The notes beneath the pieces were generated by a model, which worked only from the letters and a program-made list of their open reading frames with translations, was not told where the DNA came from and searched no databases. From Acidobacteriota bacterium (lineage in GTDB: Bacteria > Acidobacteriota > Polarisedimenticolia > Gp22-AA2), in NCBI GenBank assembly GCA_003223135.1, contig QHXX01000025.1:1-41270 (forward strand): a stretch of DNA of 41,270 bases, given 5' to 3'. A program made the translations under genes and the position numbers. Of this stretch, positions 32,094 to 40,511 are shown one piece after another (within the stretch, counting starts at the first letter, position 1; the number at the start of each line of letters is the position of its first letter).

Positions 32094-33191
32094 TTACCGG
32101 GACTGCGCCCGATGCTCCGAATAGACGGAGGCGGCCGCCCGCTCACCGCTGTCCGAGGCGTTGCAGATGAGGACCGCGTCCCCGACCGCGTACGATTTCC
32201 AGAGCGCGCGCACGGCGATGCAGGCGTGCATGGCGCCCGTGGCGCTGCCGACGTCCCCGAAACAATCCGCCGGATGCCAGAGCCGCCAGGCGGGGGCCAG
32301 GCGCGAAAGCGCGGGGCTGCAGGCCATCGCCCATTGGAGAAACCGCCATCGTTCTCCATTGAGGTCATTGATCACCCGGTGAATCCGCAGCGGATCGCAG
32401 GGTGTGGCCGCCACCGTCTCGCGCAGCACCGCGGCCGTCGCCCGCCCCGGGGAGCTCGTCTTCCCGTCGGGCGATTCCTTCTCCACCGCCGCGGCGATCG
32501 GCGTCACGAGGGCGAGGACCTCCGCGCCGCGCGCCCGGGCTTTGTCCAGCGTCTCCAGGACGACGAAGGCCGCCCCCTCCCCCGGGATCAATCCGGAGGG
32601 AGAGTCCGCGACCTTGAGCTTGCGCTCTTGGTTCAGCCAGTCGAGATAAGTCGTCTGGAGGAGGGAATCCACTCCCCCCACCACACACACGTCAAGAGGC
32701 CCGCCCGCCAGGTCCCGCATCGCCTGGCGGAGAGCCGTGAGAAACCCGGCGTGCCCAGTCGACAGGAGGCGGATCTCCGACGGCTCCATGGGAAAGAGGG
32801 CGTTGTCGCGCAGGTCCTCGCGGAAGGACTCCGCGTTCTCCTCGTCGACCCCCGGCCGCTCGAGGGACGGGGCGGCCAGGTAAACTCCCCAACGTCGCCT
32901 CGAGTCGGCGTCGAGCAGGGTGTGGAGCCGCGCCATGAAGATTGCTTCCTGAAGCGGCTCGGCGGTCAGCTCCTCGAACTTCTCGACCCAGTCCCGATCC
33001 CCGAGATCGGGCGAAACGGCCGATCCGACGATCGCCAGGACGTCATCTCCGGAGCCGCCGAACGCGGCCCATTCCTGAAAGCGGGTGATGCCGGCCCGGA
33101 TCGAGGCGCAGCTCTGGACAGAGTCGTGTCCCAAGGAGGTGCGCATGCCGATGCCGGTGATCGCGAAATCGGCCGCTTTGGAGGCGCTCAC
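32094..33191 (-). CDS. Catalytically degenerate beta-ketoacyl-synthase-like protein of T6SS loci
   Basis: The likely start is the GTG at 33191, which overlaps the DUF2169 stop (GTGA) and has GAGG seven bases upstream (365 residues). An ATG at 33221 is the alternative. The thiolase fold is visible in FAITGIGMRTSLGHDS, LLSTGHAGFLTALRQAMRDL, VCVVGGVDSLL and LIPGEGAAFVVLE. The active residues are absent: the ACSSG nucleophile region reads TGHAG, the first His motif NAHGTGT reads NDLNGER, and the second GH motif reads FGDVGSATGA. Similar ketoacyl-synthase homologues sit beside DUF2169 and DUF4150 genes in other T6SS loci. I infer a binding role, perhaps as an effector chaperone, and not a role in fatty acid synthesis. 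Confidence 0.72.
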   Translation of the reverse strand: MSASKAADFAITGIGMRTSLGHDSVQSCASIRAGITRFQEWAAFGGSGDDVLAIVGSAVSPDLGDRDWVEKFEELTAEPLQEAIFMARLHTLLDADSRRRWGVYLAAPSLERPGVDEENAESFREDLRDNALFPMEPSEIRLLSTGHAGFLTALRQAMRDLAGGPLDVCVVGGVDSLLQTTYLDWLNQERKLKVADSPSGLIPGEGAAFVVLETLDKARARGAEVLALVTPIAAAVEKESPDGKTSSPGRATAAVLRETVAATPCDPLRIHRVINDLNGERWRFLQWAMACSPALSRLAPAWRLWHPADCFGDVGSATGAMHACIAVRALWKSYAVGDAVLICNASDSGERAAASVYSEHRAQSR

Positions 33192-34186
33192 GCCGCGACC
33201 TCTGCCGAGACCTTGATCCATTCCACGTCATAGACCTGGCCGTGCATGGGGGCGCTGCCCCGCCAGGTCATCAGGAGCCGCGCCCTATCGCCGTCGATCA
33301 CGACCGTGTCCAGCTTGATGTCCAGCGCGCGCGGCTCCTCCATCCCGAGCAGCACCTCGATCTGCAATTTCGGAAGGGGGAAGCTCAGAAGCCCCGACGG
33401 TGAGGCGTTTCTGACCTCGACCGGCTCCCCTCCCGCGAGGTAACCGGCGCACACCTGGCCGGTCGGGGCCACCTGCTGAAAGCGCGGGTCGTAGTCGGGC
33501 GGAAGGAGCGGCGCTCGATCGTCCATCCAGGCCTGATCGTACGTCCCGGCATATTTCGACCGCGGCTCCCAGTGCGGCGCGATGAAACCAAAACCCGCGG
33601 GGGCGGGCCGGTCGGCCGGCTGGCCGATGAGCTGCGCCGGATCCTCCAGGTTCGGAAGGGGGACCCCGACGGTCGGAAGGGCGGATTTTTTCCCGCGGAA
33701 ACCGACACCGACCGGGTTGCGGCGCTCGGATTCCCGGACCGTCGCATCCGTGCCGCCGAAGGACCGTTCGTAGACCAGCGGCACCCGCTCGAACGGGGCC
33801 GGCTCGCTGGCGCGCGGCGACACGAGTCCCCTCTCCCAGCGCCGGTCGCCGAACACCCGCACGGTCTTCGCGACCTTGCCGACCTTGAGCACGACGTCCA
33901 GCCGTGTGCAAGGCCTCCCGCCCGGCGCGTGGGCGCTGCCGATCAGGACGACGTCGGTGGACGGTTTGAAGAGGACCCCATCGCCCGCGTGGCGGATGCT
34001 CGACTGTCCCGGCTCGCCGTGATAATCGTCCGCGAGGACGATCCCATCCTGCTCTTCGGCAAGACTCACCTTCCCTGGGGTGATGTCGAAGGAGGCCTTC
34101 ACGACGACGAGGAGGGTTTCCTCCCCCCTCGTGTCGAGCACCAGGAGAGGAAGGGCCGGAGCGCGGCTGCTGTTGATCAGCTCCAT
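33188..34186 (-). CDS. DUF2169 family T6SS adaptor/chaperone-like protein
   Basis: This 332-residue protein matches DUF2169 in its opening (NSSRAPALPLLVLDTRGEETLLVVVKASFDI) and its core (DVVLIGSAHAPGG, VFGDRRWERGL, LVYERSFGGTD, RNPVGVGFRGK, LPNLEDPAQLIGQP, APHWEPRSKYAGTYDQAW, LPPDYDPRFQQVAP). In other bacteria, DUF2169 proteins encoded beside vgrG and PAAR-like toxins help load effectors on the spike. It is encoded immediately after the DUF6484 stop (TGA followed at once by ATG) and before the ketoacyl-synthase homologue and the DUF4150 toxin. The natural reading is that it serves that toxin. No signal peptide is present. Confidence 0.88.
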   Translation of the reverse strand: MELINSSRAPALPLLVLDTRGEETLLVVVKASFDITPGKVSLAEEQDGIVLADDYHGEPGQSSIRHAGDGVLFKPSTDVVLIGSAHAPGGRPCTRLDVVLKVGKVAKTVRVFGDRRWERGLVSPRASEPAPFERVPLVYERSFGGTDATVRESERRNPVGVGFRGKKSALPTVGVPLPNLEDPAQLIGQPADRPAPAGFGFIAPHWEPRSKYAGTYDQAWMDDRAPLLPPDYDPRFQQVAPTGQVCAGYLAGGEPVEVRNASPSGLLSFPLPKLQIEVLLGMEEPRALDIKLDTVVIDGDRARLLMTWRGSAPMHGQVYDVEWIKVSAEVAA

Positions 34187-34633
34187 TCAGTTGATGTTCA
34201 CCGCCGCGCCGCGGATCTTGTTCACGCGCCGAGCCCGCGACAGCAGATTATTGCCGGTCAGGACGATGTCGCCCTTCTCGGTGATCATGATCCGGCTCTC
34301 GCCCACGCGGATCTCCAGGGACGTGCCCGCCTCGATGAGCAGCCGATCCGCGGCGATGCGGCGAATTGACTCCGTCTTCGCGGGTGCCGGAGACGGCGTC
34401 CAGGACTCCACGCGGCCGAGAACGCACCCCCGCTCCGCGGGCGCGCCGGGAAGCGCCACCATCACCTCATCGCCGACCCGCAGCGGCTCCGATTCCCCCC
34501 CGCCCCCGAGAACGTCGCAGGCCAGCGGCTCTTCCTCCTCGACCGAGACCCACGCCGCGTCCGGGCCCAGCCGAACCACGCGGCCGCGCCCCAGGCCCCG
34601 GACCGTGACGGGCATTTCCGATGTCAGTCTCAT
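34187..34633 (-). CDS. DUF6484-type small protein encoded after vgrG
   Basis: This small protein has 148 residues from the ATG at 34633, with AGAGG six bases upstream. The larger open frame through this place is an antisense or off-frame shadow of vgrG. The first 75 residues form a small beta barrel (VRGLGRGRVVRLGPDAAWVSV, LRVGDEVMVALPGAP). The end (DRLLIEAGTSLEIRVGESRIMITEKGDIVLTGNN) resembles the gp5/VgrG beta-helix and DUF6484. It might extend or cap the VgrG needle or link it to the DUF2169/DUF4150 cargo. Confidence 0.68.
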   Translation of the reverse strand: MRLTSEMPVTVRGLGRGRVVRLGPDAAWVSVEEEEPLACDVLGGGGESEPLRVGDEVMVALPGAPAERGCVLGRVESWTPSPAPAKTESIRRIAADRLLIEAGTSLEIRVGESRIMITEKGDIVLTGNNLLSRARRVNKIRGAAVNIN

Positions 34634-34644
34634 CTCGAACCTCT

Positions 34645-36699
34645 TCAATTGGACTCGACTTTCGAGCCCTTGATCGATATCGCGCCGTCCGCCTTGAGAT
34701 TGATCTTGCTCCCCTTCAATTGAATCGCGCCGTCGCTCTTCATGATCAGCTCGGCCCCCCCGACCTTGAACACGATCTCCTTCCCCGCGGAGAGAGAGAA
34801 GCTCTGCCCCACGTCCAGCACCTGGCTCTTCGTGACCTGGTACTGGGCATTGGCCCCAACCTGGTGCGAAAGGTCCTTGCCGATCGCCACCGATCGGGAG
34901 TCCCCCACGGAGACCTTGTCCTCCTTGGAGATATTGAGGGTGCGGTTCTCGCCGACCTTCAGGCTCTCGTCCTTCGCGACCGTCATCGTGCGGGCCCCGT
35001 CGACCTGGATCGTCTCGTCTTTGGCGACCGTTTCGGCGCGGGCCCCGTCGACGGTGATGGTCTCGTTCTTGGCGACCTTCTCCGTCCGGTTCCCGTCGAT
35101 GGTGACCGACTCGTCCTTGGCGACCGTGACGGTCCGGTTCCCGCCGATGGTGTCGCCCTCGTCGTTCTCCACATCGATATGGAGGTCCTTCTGCGCGTGG
35201 ATGAAGATCTCCTCGCTCCCCTTGGCGTCCTCGAAGCGCAGCTCGTTGGAGCCGTCGCCGCCCTTGGAAGAGTTGCTCTTGATGGTCGACTTGGTCTTCT
35301 CGCCGGGCAGGCTGTAGGGCGGTGGGTTGTCGGCATGGTAGACGGAGCCGGTGACGAGCGGCTGGTCCGGGTCGCCGTCCATGAATTCCACCACCACCTC
35401 CCAGCCGATGCGCGGGATGAACATCGAGCCCCACTTGGGGCCGGCCCAGGGCTGGGCGACGCGGATCCAGCAGGAGGAGTTCTCGTCCTTCTTCCCTTCC
35501 CTGTCCCAGTGGAACTGCACCTTGATCCGCCCGTGCTCGTCGGTGTGGATCTCCTCGCCCGAGGGGCCGACGACGACGGCGGTCTGCGCCCCCTGGGCCA
35601 TGGGGCGGGGCGTGATGCGCGGCGGGCGGTACGGGACGTCGGCCGGGATGCAGGTGAAGGAGCTCGAGTACGAGCTGGCGGACCCGGCCCCTTCCCTTCC
35701 GAGGGCCTGGGGCTGCGAGCCGTGGTGCTGCGCGCCGACGATGAGATACTTGCCGTTGTAGTCCTTGCGCGGGTGGCCGCCGATCTCGAAGGTGTGCCCC
35801 GGCGTGAGGCGGGCGCAGTTGGTCTCGCCGGTCCCCTGGCGCCGCATGGCCCGCAGCTCTTGAAGCCGGATCTTCGCCAGGGCCGTCCCTTCCGACGCGC
35901 TGTCGTACTCGCCGGGAAAGTCGAACACCTCGGTCGTGAGCCCGGGCTTGTCCTTGGCGCTGCCGCTCAGATCGACCGCGGGTGTCTTGAAGTTGTAGTC
36001 CTTGAGGGCGAAGGCGTCGGGGCGGACCTCCTCGGAGAGGCTGTAGCGCGTGACCGTCTCCTCGCTCGCCGCCATGCCGCCCGCGACGCGGAACGGAAGT
36101 TTCGTGACGTCGGGTGCGACCGGATGATCGGACGGGTCGTCGCCGATGCGCAGGACCGCGCCCGAGGCGGTGTGCTTGAAGAAATAGAAGATCCCCTCCT
36201 GCTCCATCAGCCTGGAGACGAACGCCAGGTCGCTCTCCCGGTACTGCACGCAGTACTCCCACTTCGGATGGTCGCCGTGCACCGAGAGCTCGACCTCGCT
36301 TGTGGGAATTCCGGCGTCCTTGAGGACCTTCTTGACGATTTCGGGGACGCTCATGTCCTGGAAGATGCGGCTGGTCTGGCGCAGGCCGAGGACCCACAAC
36401 GAGGGCACGAGGGTGAGGCGGTAGCGCGACAGGTCCTCGTTGCGGCCGACCTCCTCGATCCGCGACACGAGCCCGTGGACGTGGCGGTCGGCGTCGAGGC
36501 CCTTGATCGTCAGGTGCCCCTTCTTCCCCAGGACCGACTGGTAGTCGAGATCGTGGTCGGGGGAGGCCAGCTCGAATTCGAAGCGGAACAGGCCTGAGAT
36601 CGCCTCGGTGCCCGCCACCGAGACCACCTTGAAGGTGTCCTTGGCCTGGCCCTGCACCTCGAACAGCAGGAACGTCTCGACGGCGGTCATCTCGGCCAT
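34645..36699 (-). CDS. vgrG: T6SS spike protein VgrG (TssI)
   Basis: This 684-residue spike protein forms the trimeric tip that pierces the target membrane. The gp27-like part (about 1-360) shows FRFEFELASPDHDLDYQSVLGK, HVHGLVSRIEEVGR, YRLTLVPSLWVLGLRQTSRIFQ and DLAFVSRLMEQEGIFYFFKH. The gp5-like OB region has the signature TAVVVGPSGEEIHTDEHGRIKVQFHWDREG and WAGPKWGSMFIPRIGWEVVVEFMDGDPDQP. Residues 470-684 are the beta-helix needle, with six 16-residue repeats at 519-614. There is no additional C-terminal toxin domain, so cargo probably docks through the following DUF6484/DUF2169/DUF4150 set. The gene begins 15 bases after clpV with a GGAGG site. Confidence 0.96.
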   Translation of the reverse strand: MAEMTAVETFLLFEVQGQAKDTFKVVSVAGTEAISGLFRFEFELASPDHDLDYQSVLGKKGHLTIKGLDADRHVHGLVSRIEEVGRNEDLSRYRLTLVPSLWVLGLRQTSRIFQDMSVPEIVKKVLKDAGIPTSEVELSVHGDHPKWEYCVQYRESDLAFVSRLMEQEGIFYFFKHTASGAVLRIGDDPSDHPVAPDVTKLPFRVAGGMAASEETVTRYSLSEEVRPDAFALKDYNFKTPAVDLSGSAKDKPGLTTEVFDFPGEYDSASEGTALAKIRLQELRAMRRQGTGETNCARLTPGHTFEIGGHPRKDYNGKYLIVGAQHHGSQPQALGREGAGSASSYSSSFTCIPADVPYRPPRITPRPMAQGAQTAVVVGPSGEEIHTDEHGRIKVQFHWDREGKKDENSSCWIRVAQPWAGPKWGSMFIPRIGWEVVVEFMDGDPDQPLVTGSVYHADNPPPYSLPGEKTKSTIKSNSSKGGDGSNELRFEDAKGSEEIFIHAQKDLHIDVENDEGDTIGGNRTVTVAKDESVTIDGNRTEKVAKNETITVDGARAETVAKDETIQVDGARTMTVAKDESLKVGENRTLNISKEDKVSVGDSRSVAIGKDLSHQVGANAQYQVTKSQVLDVGQSFSLSAGKEIVFKVGGAELIMKSDGAIQLKGSKINLKADGAISIKGSKVESN
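34858..35145 (-). repeat. Six 48-bp tandem repeats inside vgrG
   Basis: Residues 519-614 of VgrG are six 16-residue units of the form D/G-G-N/A-R-T/A-x-T/K-V-A-K-D/N-E-[ST]-[IL]-x-V. At DNA level this gives a 48-base period with the central copies most alike. Each unit would add one turn to the triple-stranded beta-helix, so copy number sets needle length. Confidence 0.85.
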
Positions 36700-36714
36700 G
36701 TTCGGACCTCCTGA

Positions 36715-39456
36715 TTACGCCTCCGCGGGCCGCCCGGGCTCGACCACGGGCACGTTCGGTGGCATGGGCAAGGGCTCCTTGGAAGCCCCCCCGCGCGCGG
36801 CGGCTGTCGCCACGGCCCCGCCTTCCCAATTGAGATCGAAGCTTCCGTCGGGCGCGATTCCAAGGCTCAACTTGCGCGGCATTTCGCCTGCGGTCAGGCG
36901 CAGCAGGATCTCGGTGGAGATGCGCGGCAGCAGGGTCGCCTGCACCACGTGGTCCACGTTGCGCGCCCCGGTGTCCACCTCGGTGCAGCGCGAGGCGATC
37001 TGGTCGACGACCTTCGCGTCGTAGGCGAAGGCGATGCCGTGGGCCTCCTGGAGACGCTTCCCCACCCGATCGAGCTTGAGCCTGATGATCTCCTTCATCA
37101 CCTCGGGGCCGATGGTCAGGAACGGGACGACCGTCCAGCGGGCGTTGAGCGCCGGCTTGAAGTGCTGCACGAGGGCCGGCTTCACACCGGCGGTCAGCTC
37201 GGCCACATCGGGCGGCACGGGGGTCGAGCACATCCGGGTGATGACGTCGGTTCCCAGGTTGCTGGTCAGGACGATGATCGTGTTCTTGAAATCGATGTCG
37301 CGGCCGGTTCCGTCGGTCAGAGTTCCCTTGTCGAACACCTGGTAGAACAGGTTCATGACGTCGGGATGGGCCTTCTCCACCTCGTCGAGAAGGACGACGC
37401 TGTACGGGCGCTGGCGGACCGGCTCGGTCAGAACGCCGCCCTCGCCGTACCCGACGTACCCCGGCGGCGACCCCTTGAGCAACGAGACCGTGTGTTTTTC
37501 CTGGTACTCCGACATGTTGACGGAGGTCAGGAAACGCTCGCCTCCGAACAGCAGGTCGGCGATCCCGAGGGCGGTCTCGGTCTTGCCCACGCCGCTGGGG
37601 CCGACGAACATGAAAACGCCCATCGGCGCCGACGGGTTGGCGATGCCGGCCTTGGAGGCGCGCAGGGCGCGGCCGACGGCCGCGAGCGCGTGGTCCTGGC
37701 CCCTGATCCGGGACCGCAGGCGGGTCTCGAACTCGAGGATGGTCTTCGCCTGGTCGCGGACCATGTTCCCGAGCGGGATGCCGGTCCAGTCGGAGACCGT
37801 CTTCGCGACGGTGTCGGGCTCGACTTCGAGCGGGACATAGGTCTGGCCGTCGCGCGCCGCCTCCAGGGCCGCGGTCGCGTCCTTCAGCTCTGAGCGCAGC
37901 GACGCCTCCTCCGGGTTCGCGGCCAGCCGGCCGCGGATCTCCAGCACCCGGCGGGCCGCGTCGCGCTCCCGGCTCCAGGCCGCCTCGACACCGGCGGCCT
38001 CGTCGGTGATCTTCCCGAGCTCGGTGTGAAGCCTTTCGAGACGCTCGCCCTCGCCCTTGCCGCCGGTCGCGGCGTCGCGCTTCAGGGCGTCGCGCTCGCG
38101 CTCCAGCGCCTCGCGGCGCTTGACGAGGTCCTCCAGGCGCGCCGGCCGCGCCGCCTGGGCGACCTTGACGCGCGCCGCGCAGGTGTCGAGCAGATCGACC
38201 GCCTTGTCCGGCAGCTGCCGGCCCGCGATGTAGCGGTTCGAGAAGCGGACCGCCGCCACGACACCGTCGTCCCTTATGGTCACCTTGTGCGAGGCCTCGT
38301 AGCTGGACTTGAGGCCGCGCAGCATGATGATGGCGTCCTCCTCACCCGGCTCGTCGAGCTTGACCGGCTGGAACCGGCGGGACAGCGCGGCGTCGGTCTC
38401 GAAATACTTCTTGTACTCGGCCCAGGTGGTCGCGGCGATCGTCCTGAGCTCCCCGCGCGCCAGCGCCGGCTTCAGCAGATTGGCGGCGTCGCTCCCGCCC
38501 TGCGCCCCGCCCGCGCCGATCAGGGTGTGGGCCTCGTCGATGAACAGGATGACCGGGATCTCCGACGCCTTGACCTCGTCGATCACCGACTTGAGTCGGT
38601 TCTCGAACTCGCCGCGCACGCCGGCGCCGGCCTGCAAGAGACCGAGGTCGAGCGCCAGGATCTCCACCCCCTGGAGGACCTCCGGAACGTCCCCCTGCAC
38701 GATGCGCAGGGCGAGACCCTCGACGACCGCCGTCTTGCCCACGCCCGCCTCCCCCACCACGATCGGATTGTTCTTGCGGCGGCGGCCCAGGATGTCGACC
38801 ATCTGACGGATCTCGCGGTCGCGGCCGAATACGGGGTCGATCTTCCCGGCGCGCGCCTGGGCCGTGAAGTCCACGGTGAAGCGGGCCAAAGCCGAGTCGC
38901 CCGAGCGCCCGTGGGCCGCCGCTCCTGCCCCGCCCCGGGCGCCGGCGGACGCGGCGGTTGCGCCCGCGCCCATGGTCTGCTCCGACGACCCGGAGACGAT
39001 CGCGTCGAACTCCTTGCGCAGGGCGTCGCGACTGAGGGTCGAGAACAGGTCCAGGTAGTCCTGCGAGAAGAACCGTTCGGGGTTGGCGGCCACCGCCAGC
39101 ATGAGGCCGCCGGATCGCACTTCGCTCTGGCCCAGATCGACCGACGAATGCAGCCAGCCCGCCTGGATCCAGTCCAAAAGCTTCGGAGAGAAGGCCGGCT
39201 TCCCGGGGTTCCCGCCCCGCATCGATTCCAGGGTGCGGGTCACGAGCCTGCGGGCGCGGGTCTCGTCGATCTCGAAGCGGCGCAGGATGCGCGGAACGTC
39301 GCTGGCCTGATCATCGAGGAGCGCCGCGAACAGATGGTCGGGCCCCAGCTCGTAGTGCGACCGGGCGCTGCTCGAGCCGACGGCCGTGTTCAGGGCCCGG
39401 CCCGTCACCTTGTTCACTTTTTTCATGAGGGACCGGAGATCGACGTCGAGACTCAT
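36715..39456 (-). CDS. clpV: T6SS ATPase ClpV (TssH)
   Basis: This 913-residue AAA+ ATPase disassembles the contracted sheath. A Clp N-domain (about 1-155) with ClpV-type sequence (LRSLMKKVNKVTGRALNTA, HYELGPDHLFAALL) is followed by an Ala/Gly-rich linker. AAA-1 has Walker A GEAGVGKT (Lys241), Walker B VILFIDEAHTLIGAGG and arginine-finger segment DAALSRRFQ. A shortened middle domain with coiled coil follows, then AAA-2 with GPSGVGKTET, the pore loop GSPPGYVGYGEGG and Walker B VVLLDEVEKAHPD. A Pro/Ala-rich tail ends it. Its ATG overlaps the tssG stop by four bases. The N-domain and the T6SS neighbours separate it from the chaperone ClpB. Confidence 0.95.
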   Translation of the reverse strand: MSLDVDLRSLMKKVNKVTGRALNTAVGSSSARSHYELGPDHLFAALLDDQASDVPRILRRFEIDETRARRLVTRTLESMRGGNPGKPAFSPKLLDWIQAGWLHSSVDLGQSEVRSGGLMLAVAANPERFFSQDYLDLFSTLSRDALRKEFDAIVSGSSEQTMGAGATAASAGARGGAGAAAHGRSGDSALARFTVDFTAQARAGKIDPVFGRDREIRQMVDILGRRRKNNPIVVGEAGVGKTAVVEGLALRIVQGDVPEVLQGVEILALDLGLLQAGAGVRGEFENRLKSVIDEVKASEIPVILFIDEAHTLIGAGGAQGGSDAANLLKPALARGELRTIAATTWAEYKKYFETDAALSRRFQPVKLDEPGEEDAIIMLRGLKSSYEASHKVTIRDDGVVAAVRFSNRYIAGRQLPDKAVDLLDTCAARVKVAQAARPARLEDLVKRREALERERDALKRDAATGGKGEGERLERLHTELGKITDEAAGVEAAWSRERDAARRVLEIRGRLAANPEEASLRSELKDATAALEAARDGQTYVPLEVEPDTVAKTVSDWTGIPLGNMVRDQAKTILEFETRLRSRIRGQDHALAAVGRALRASKAGIANPSAPMGVFMFVGPSGVGKTETALGIADLLFGGERFLTSVNMSEYQEKHTVSLLKGSPPGYVGYGEGGVLTEPVRQRPYSVVLLDEVEKAHPDVMNLFYQVFDKGTLTDGTGRDIDFKNTIIVLTSNLGTDVITRMCSTPVPPDVAELTAGVKPALVQHFKPALNARWTVVPFLTIGPEVMKEIIRLKLDRVGKRLQEAHGIAFAYDAKVVDQIASRCTEVDTGARNVDHVVQATLLPRISTEILLRLTAGEMPRKLSLGIAPDGSFDLNWEGGAVATAAARGGASKEPLPMPPNVPVVEPGRPAEA

Positions 39457-40511
39457 GCTGCTCTCTCCTCAGGGTGCGTCACGTTGGGCGCCGGGTGGCC
39501 CGGGTAGAACACCCAGGCGTCGTTGGGATCCTCGGCGCAGAGCCAGGTATCGATCCCCAGCCTCGGCCCTTCCGGATCGTTCGCCAGGCGGAACGGAGGT
39601 CTTTCCGCCGCGAGCATTCCGAGGACCATGTCGTATTCCAGCGGATCGAGCAGGAAGAGGCGCACGAGGGCGAACACGAGATCGCGCCCGTCGCCGCCGG
39701 GCGCCAGCGACAGGTAGGACGCCCGGTCGAGCGGGCCGATCCTGAGCCGGAACTTGCCGGCCAGGTCCTCTATGTGCTCTCCGGCGCTGAAGTCCTCTCC
39801 CAGGGTGCAGCACGCAACCCCGAGGCGGGCGCGCTGGTCGGACGGGATGGCCACGGACCGGGGCGCGTACGGCCCCACCTCGACGCGCGGGCCGCCCAGG
39901 AAATCCGACACCATCTTCGCAAGGCCCTCGGCGCTCTTGGATCGCCGCGCCAAGAACGGCGCGTAGCGCAGGAGCGCGCGCGGGGCGGGAAACGCCGCCT
40001 GCCGCGCCCCATCCTCCCCCAGCCCGATGATGCAGAAGACCATCCAGGTCAGGCGATCGACCGCATCGGCCCGGAACCCCACGTGCGGCCGGCTGCGCGC
40101 CCAGGCCCGGTACAGGAGCGACAGGATCCGGTGATGGAACAGGTCGAGGAGATCCCGGACAGGGTCCTTCTCGAGCGCTCGCTGCAGCAGCTCTTCCGTG
40201 TAGATCTCCGGCATCGGCGAGCGGCTGCCGAACAGCCCCATCAGGTTCTGCGTGACCTCGTAGCGGGGGCCTTCGCCGTCCGCGACGGGGATCGACCGGA
40301 TGGAGGTGACGGCGTTGCGCGGCATCGTCAGGCTGAGCTCCACGCGCAGCCGCAGCACCTCGTCCCTGGCCGGACCCGGGCCCCCCACGGGGGCGGCCTC
40401 CGGGTGGCAGAGCTGCAGGAGCTGCACCGCCCTGAAGAAGGTGAAGCGGTGCCCTTCCTCCAGAAGCTTCCGGATTATTGCAGGATCTGTGTCCCGTGCC
40501 TCGGCGGCCAC
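39453..40511 (-). CDS. tssG: T6SS baseplate subunit TssG
   Basis: I choose the GTG at 40511 (352 residues; GAGG seven bases upstream), because the opening VAAEARDTDPAIIRKLLEEGHRFTFFRAVQLLQ fits the normal TssG N-terminus. The open frame farther upstream lies inside tssF and reads as nonsense. Family features include LSLTMPRNAVTSIRSIP, VTQNLMGLFGSRSPMPEIYTEEL, LLDLFHHRILSLLYRAW and the closing region with LGIDTWL. TssG, with TssF, TssE and TssK, makes the wedge of the baseplate. The gene overlaps tssF by 37 bases. Confidence 0.92.
   Translation of the reverse strand: MAAEARDTDPAIIRKLLEEGHRFTFFRAVQLLQLCHPEAAPVGGPGPARDEVLRLRVELSLTMPRNAVTSIRSIPVADGEGPRYEVTQNLMGLFGSRSPMPEIYTEELLQRALEKDPVRDLLDLFHHRILSLLYRAWARSRPHVGFRADAVDRLTWMVFCIIGLGEDGARQAAFPAPRALLRYAPFLARRSKSAEGLAKMVSDFLGGPRVEVGPYAPRSVAIPSDQRARLGVACCTLGEDFSAGEHIEDLAGKFRLRIGPLDRASYLSLAPGGDGRDLVFALVRLFLLDPLEYDMVLGMLAAERPPFRLANDPEGPRLGIDTWLCAEDPNDAWVFYPGHPAPNVTHPEERAA

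Noticed and set aside
34858-35145. CRISPR-like array
   Set aside because: The periodicity is protein-coding and in frame with VgrG, with no unique spacers.
34634-37231. A 1014-codon frame joined to the DUF6484 gene
   Set aside because: Only its last 148 codons, from the ATG at 34633, look like a real protein. The rest is an off-frame reading through vgrG and clpV.
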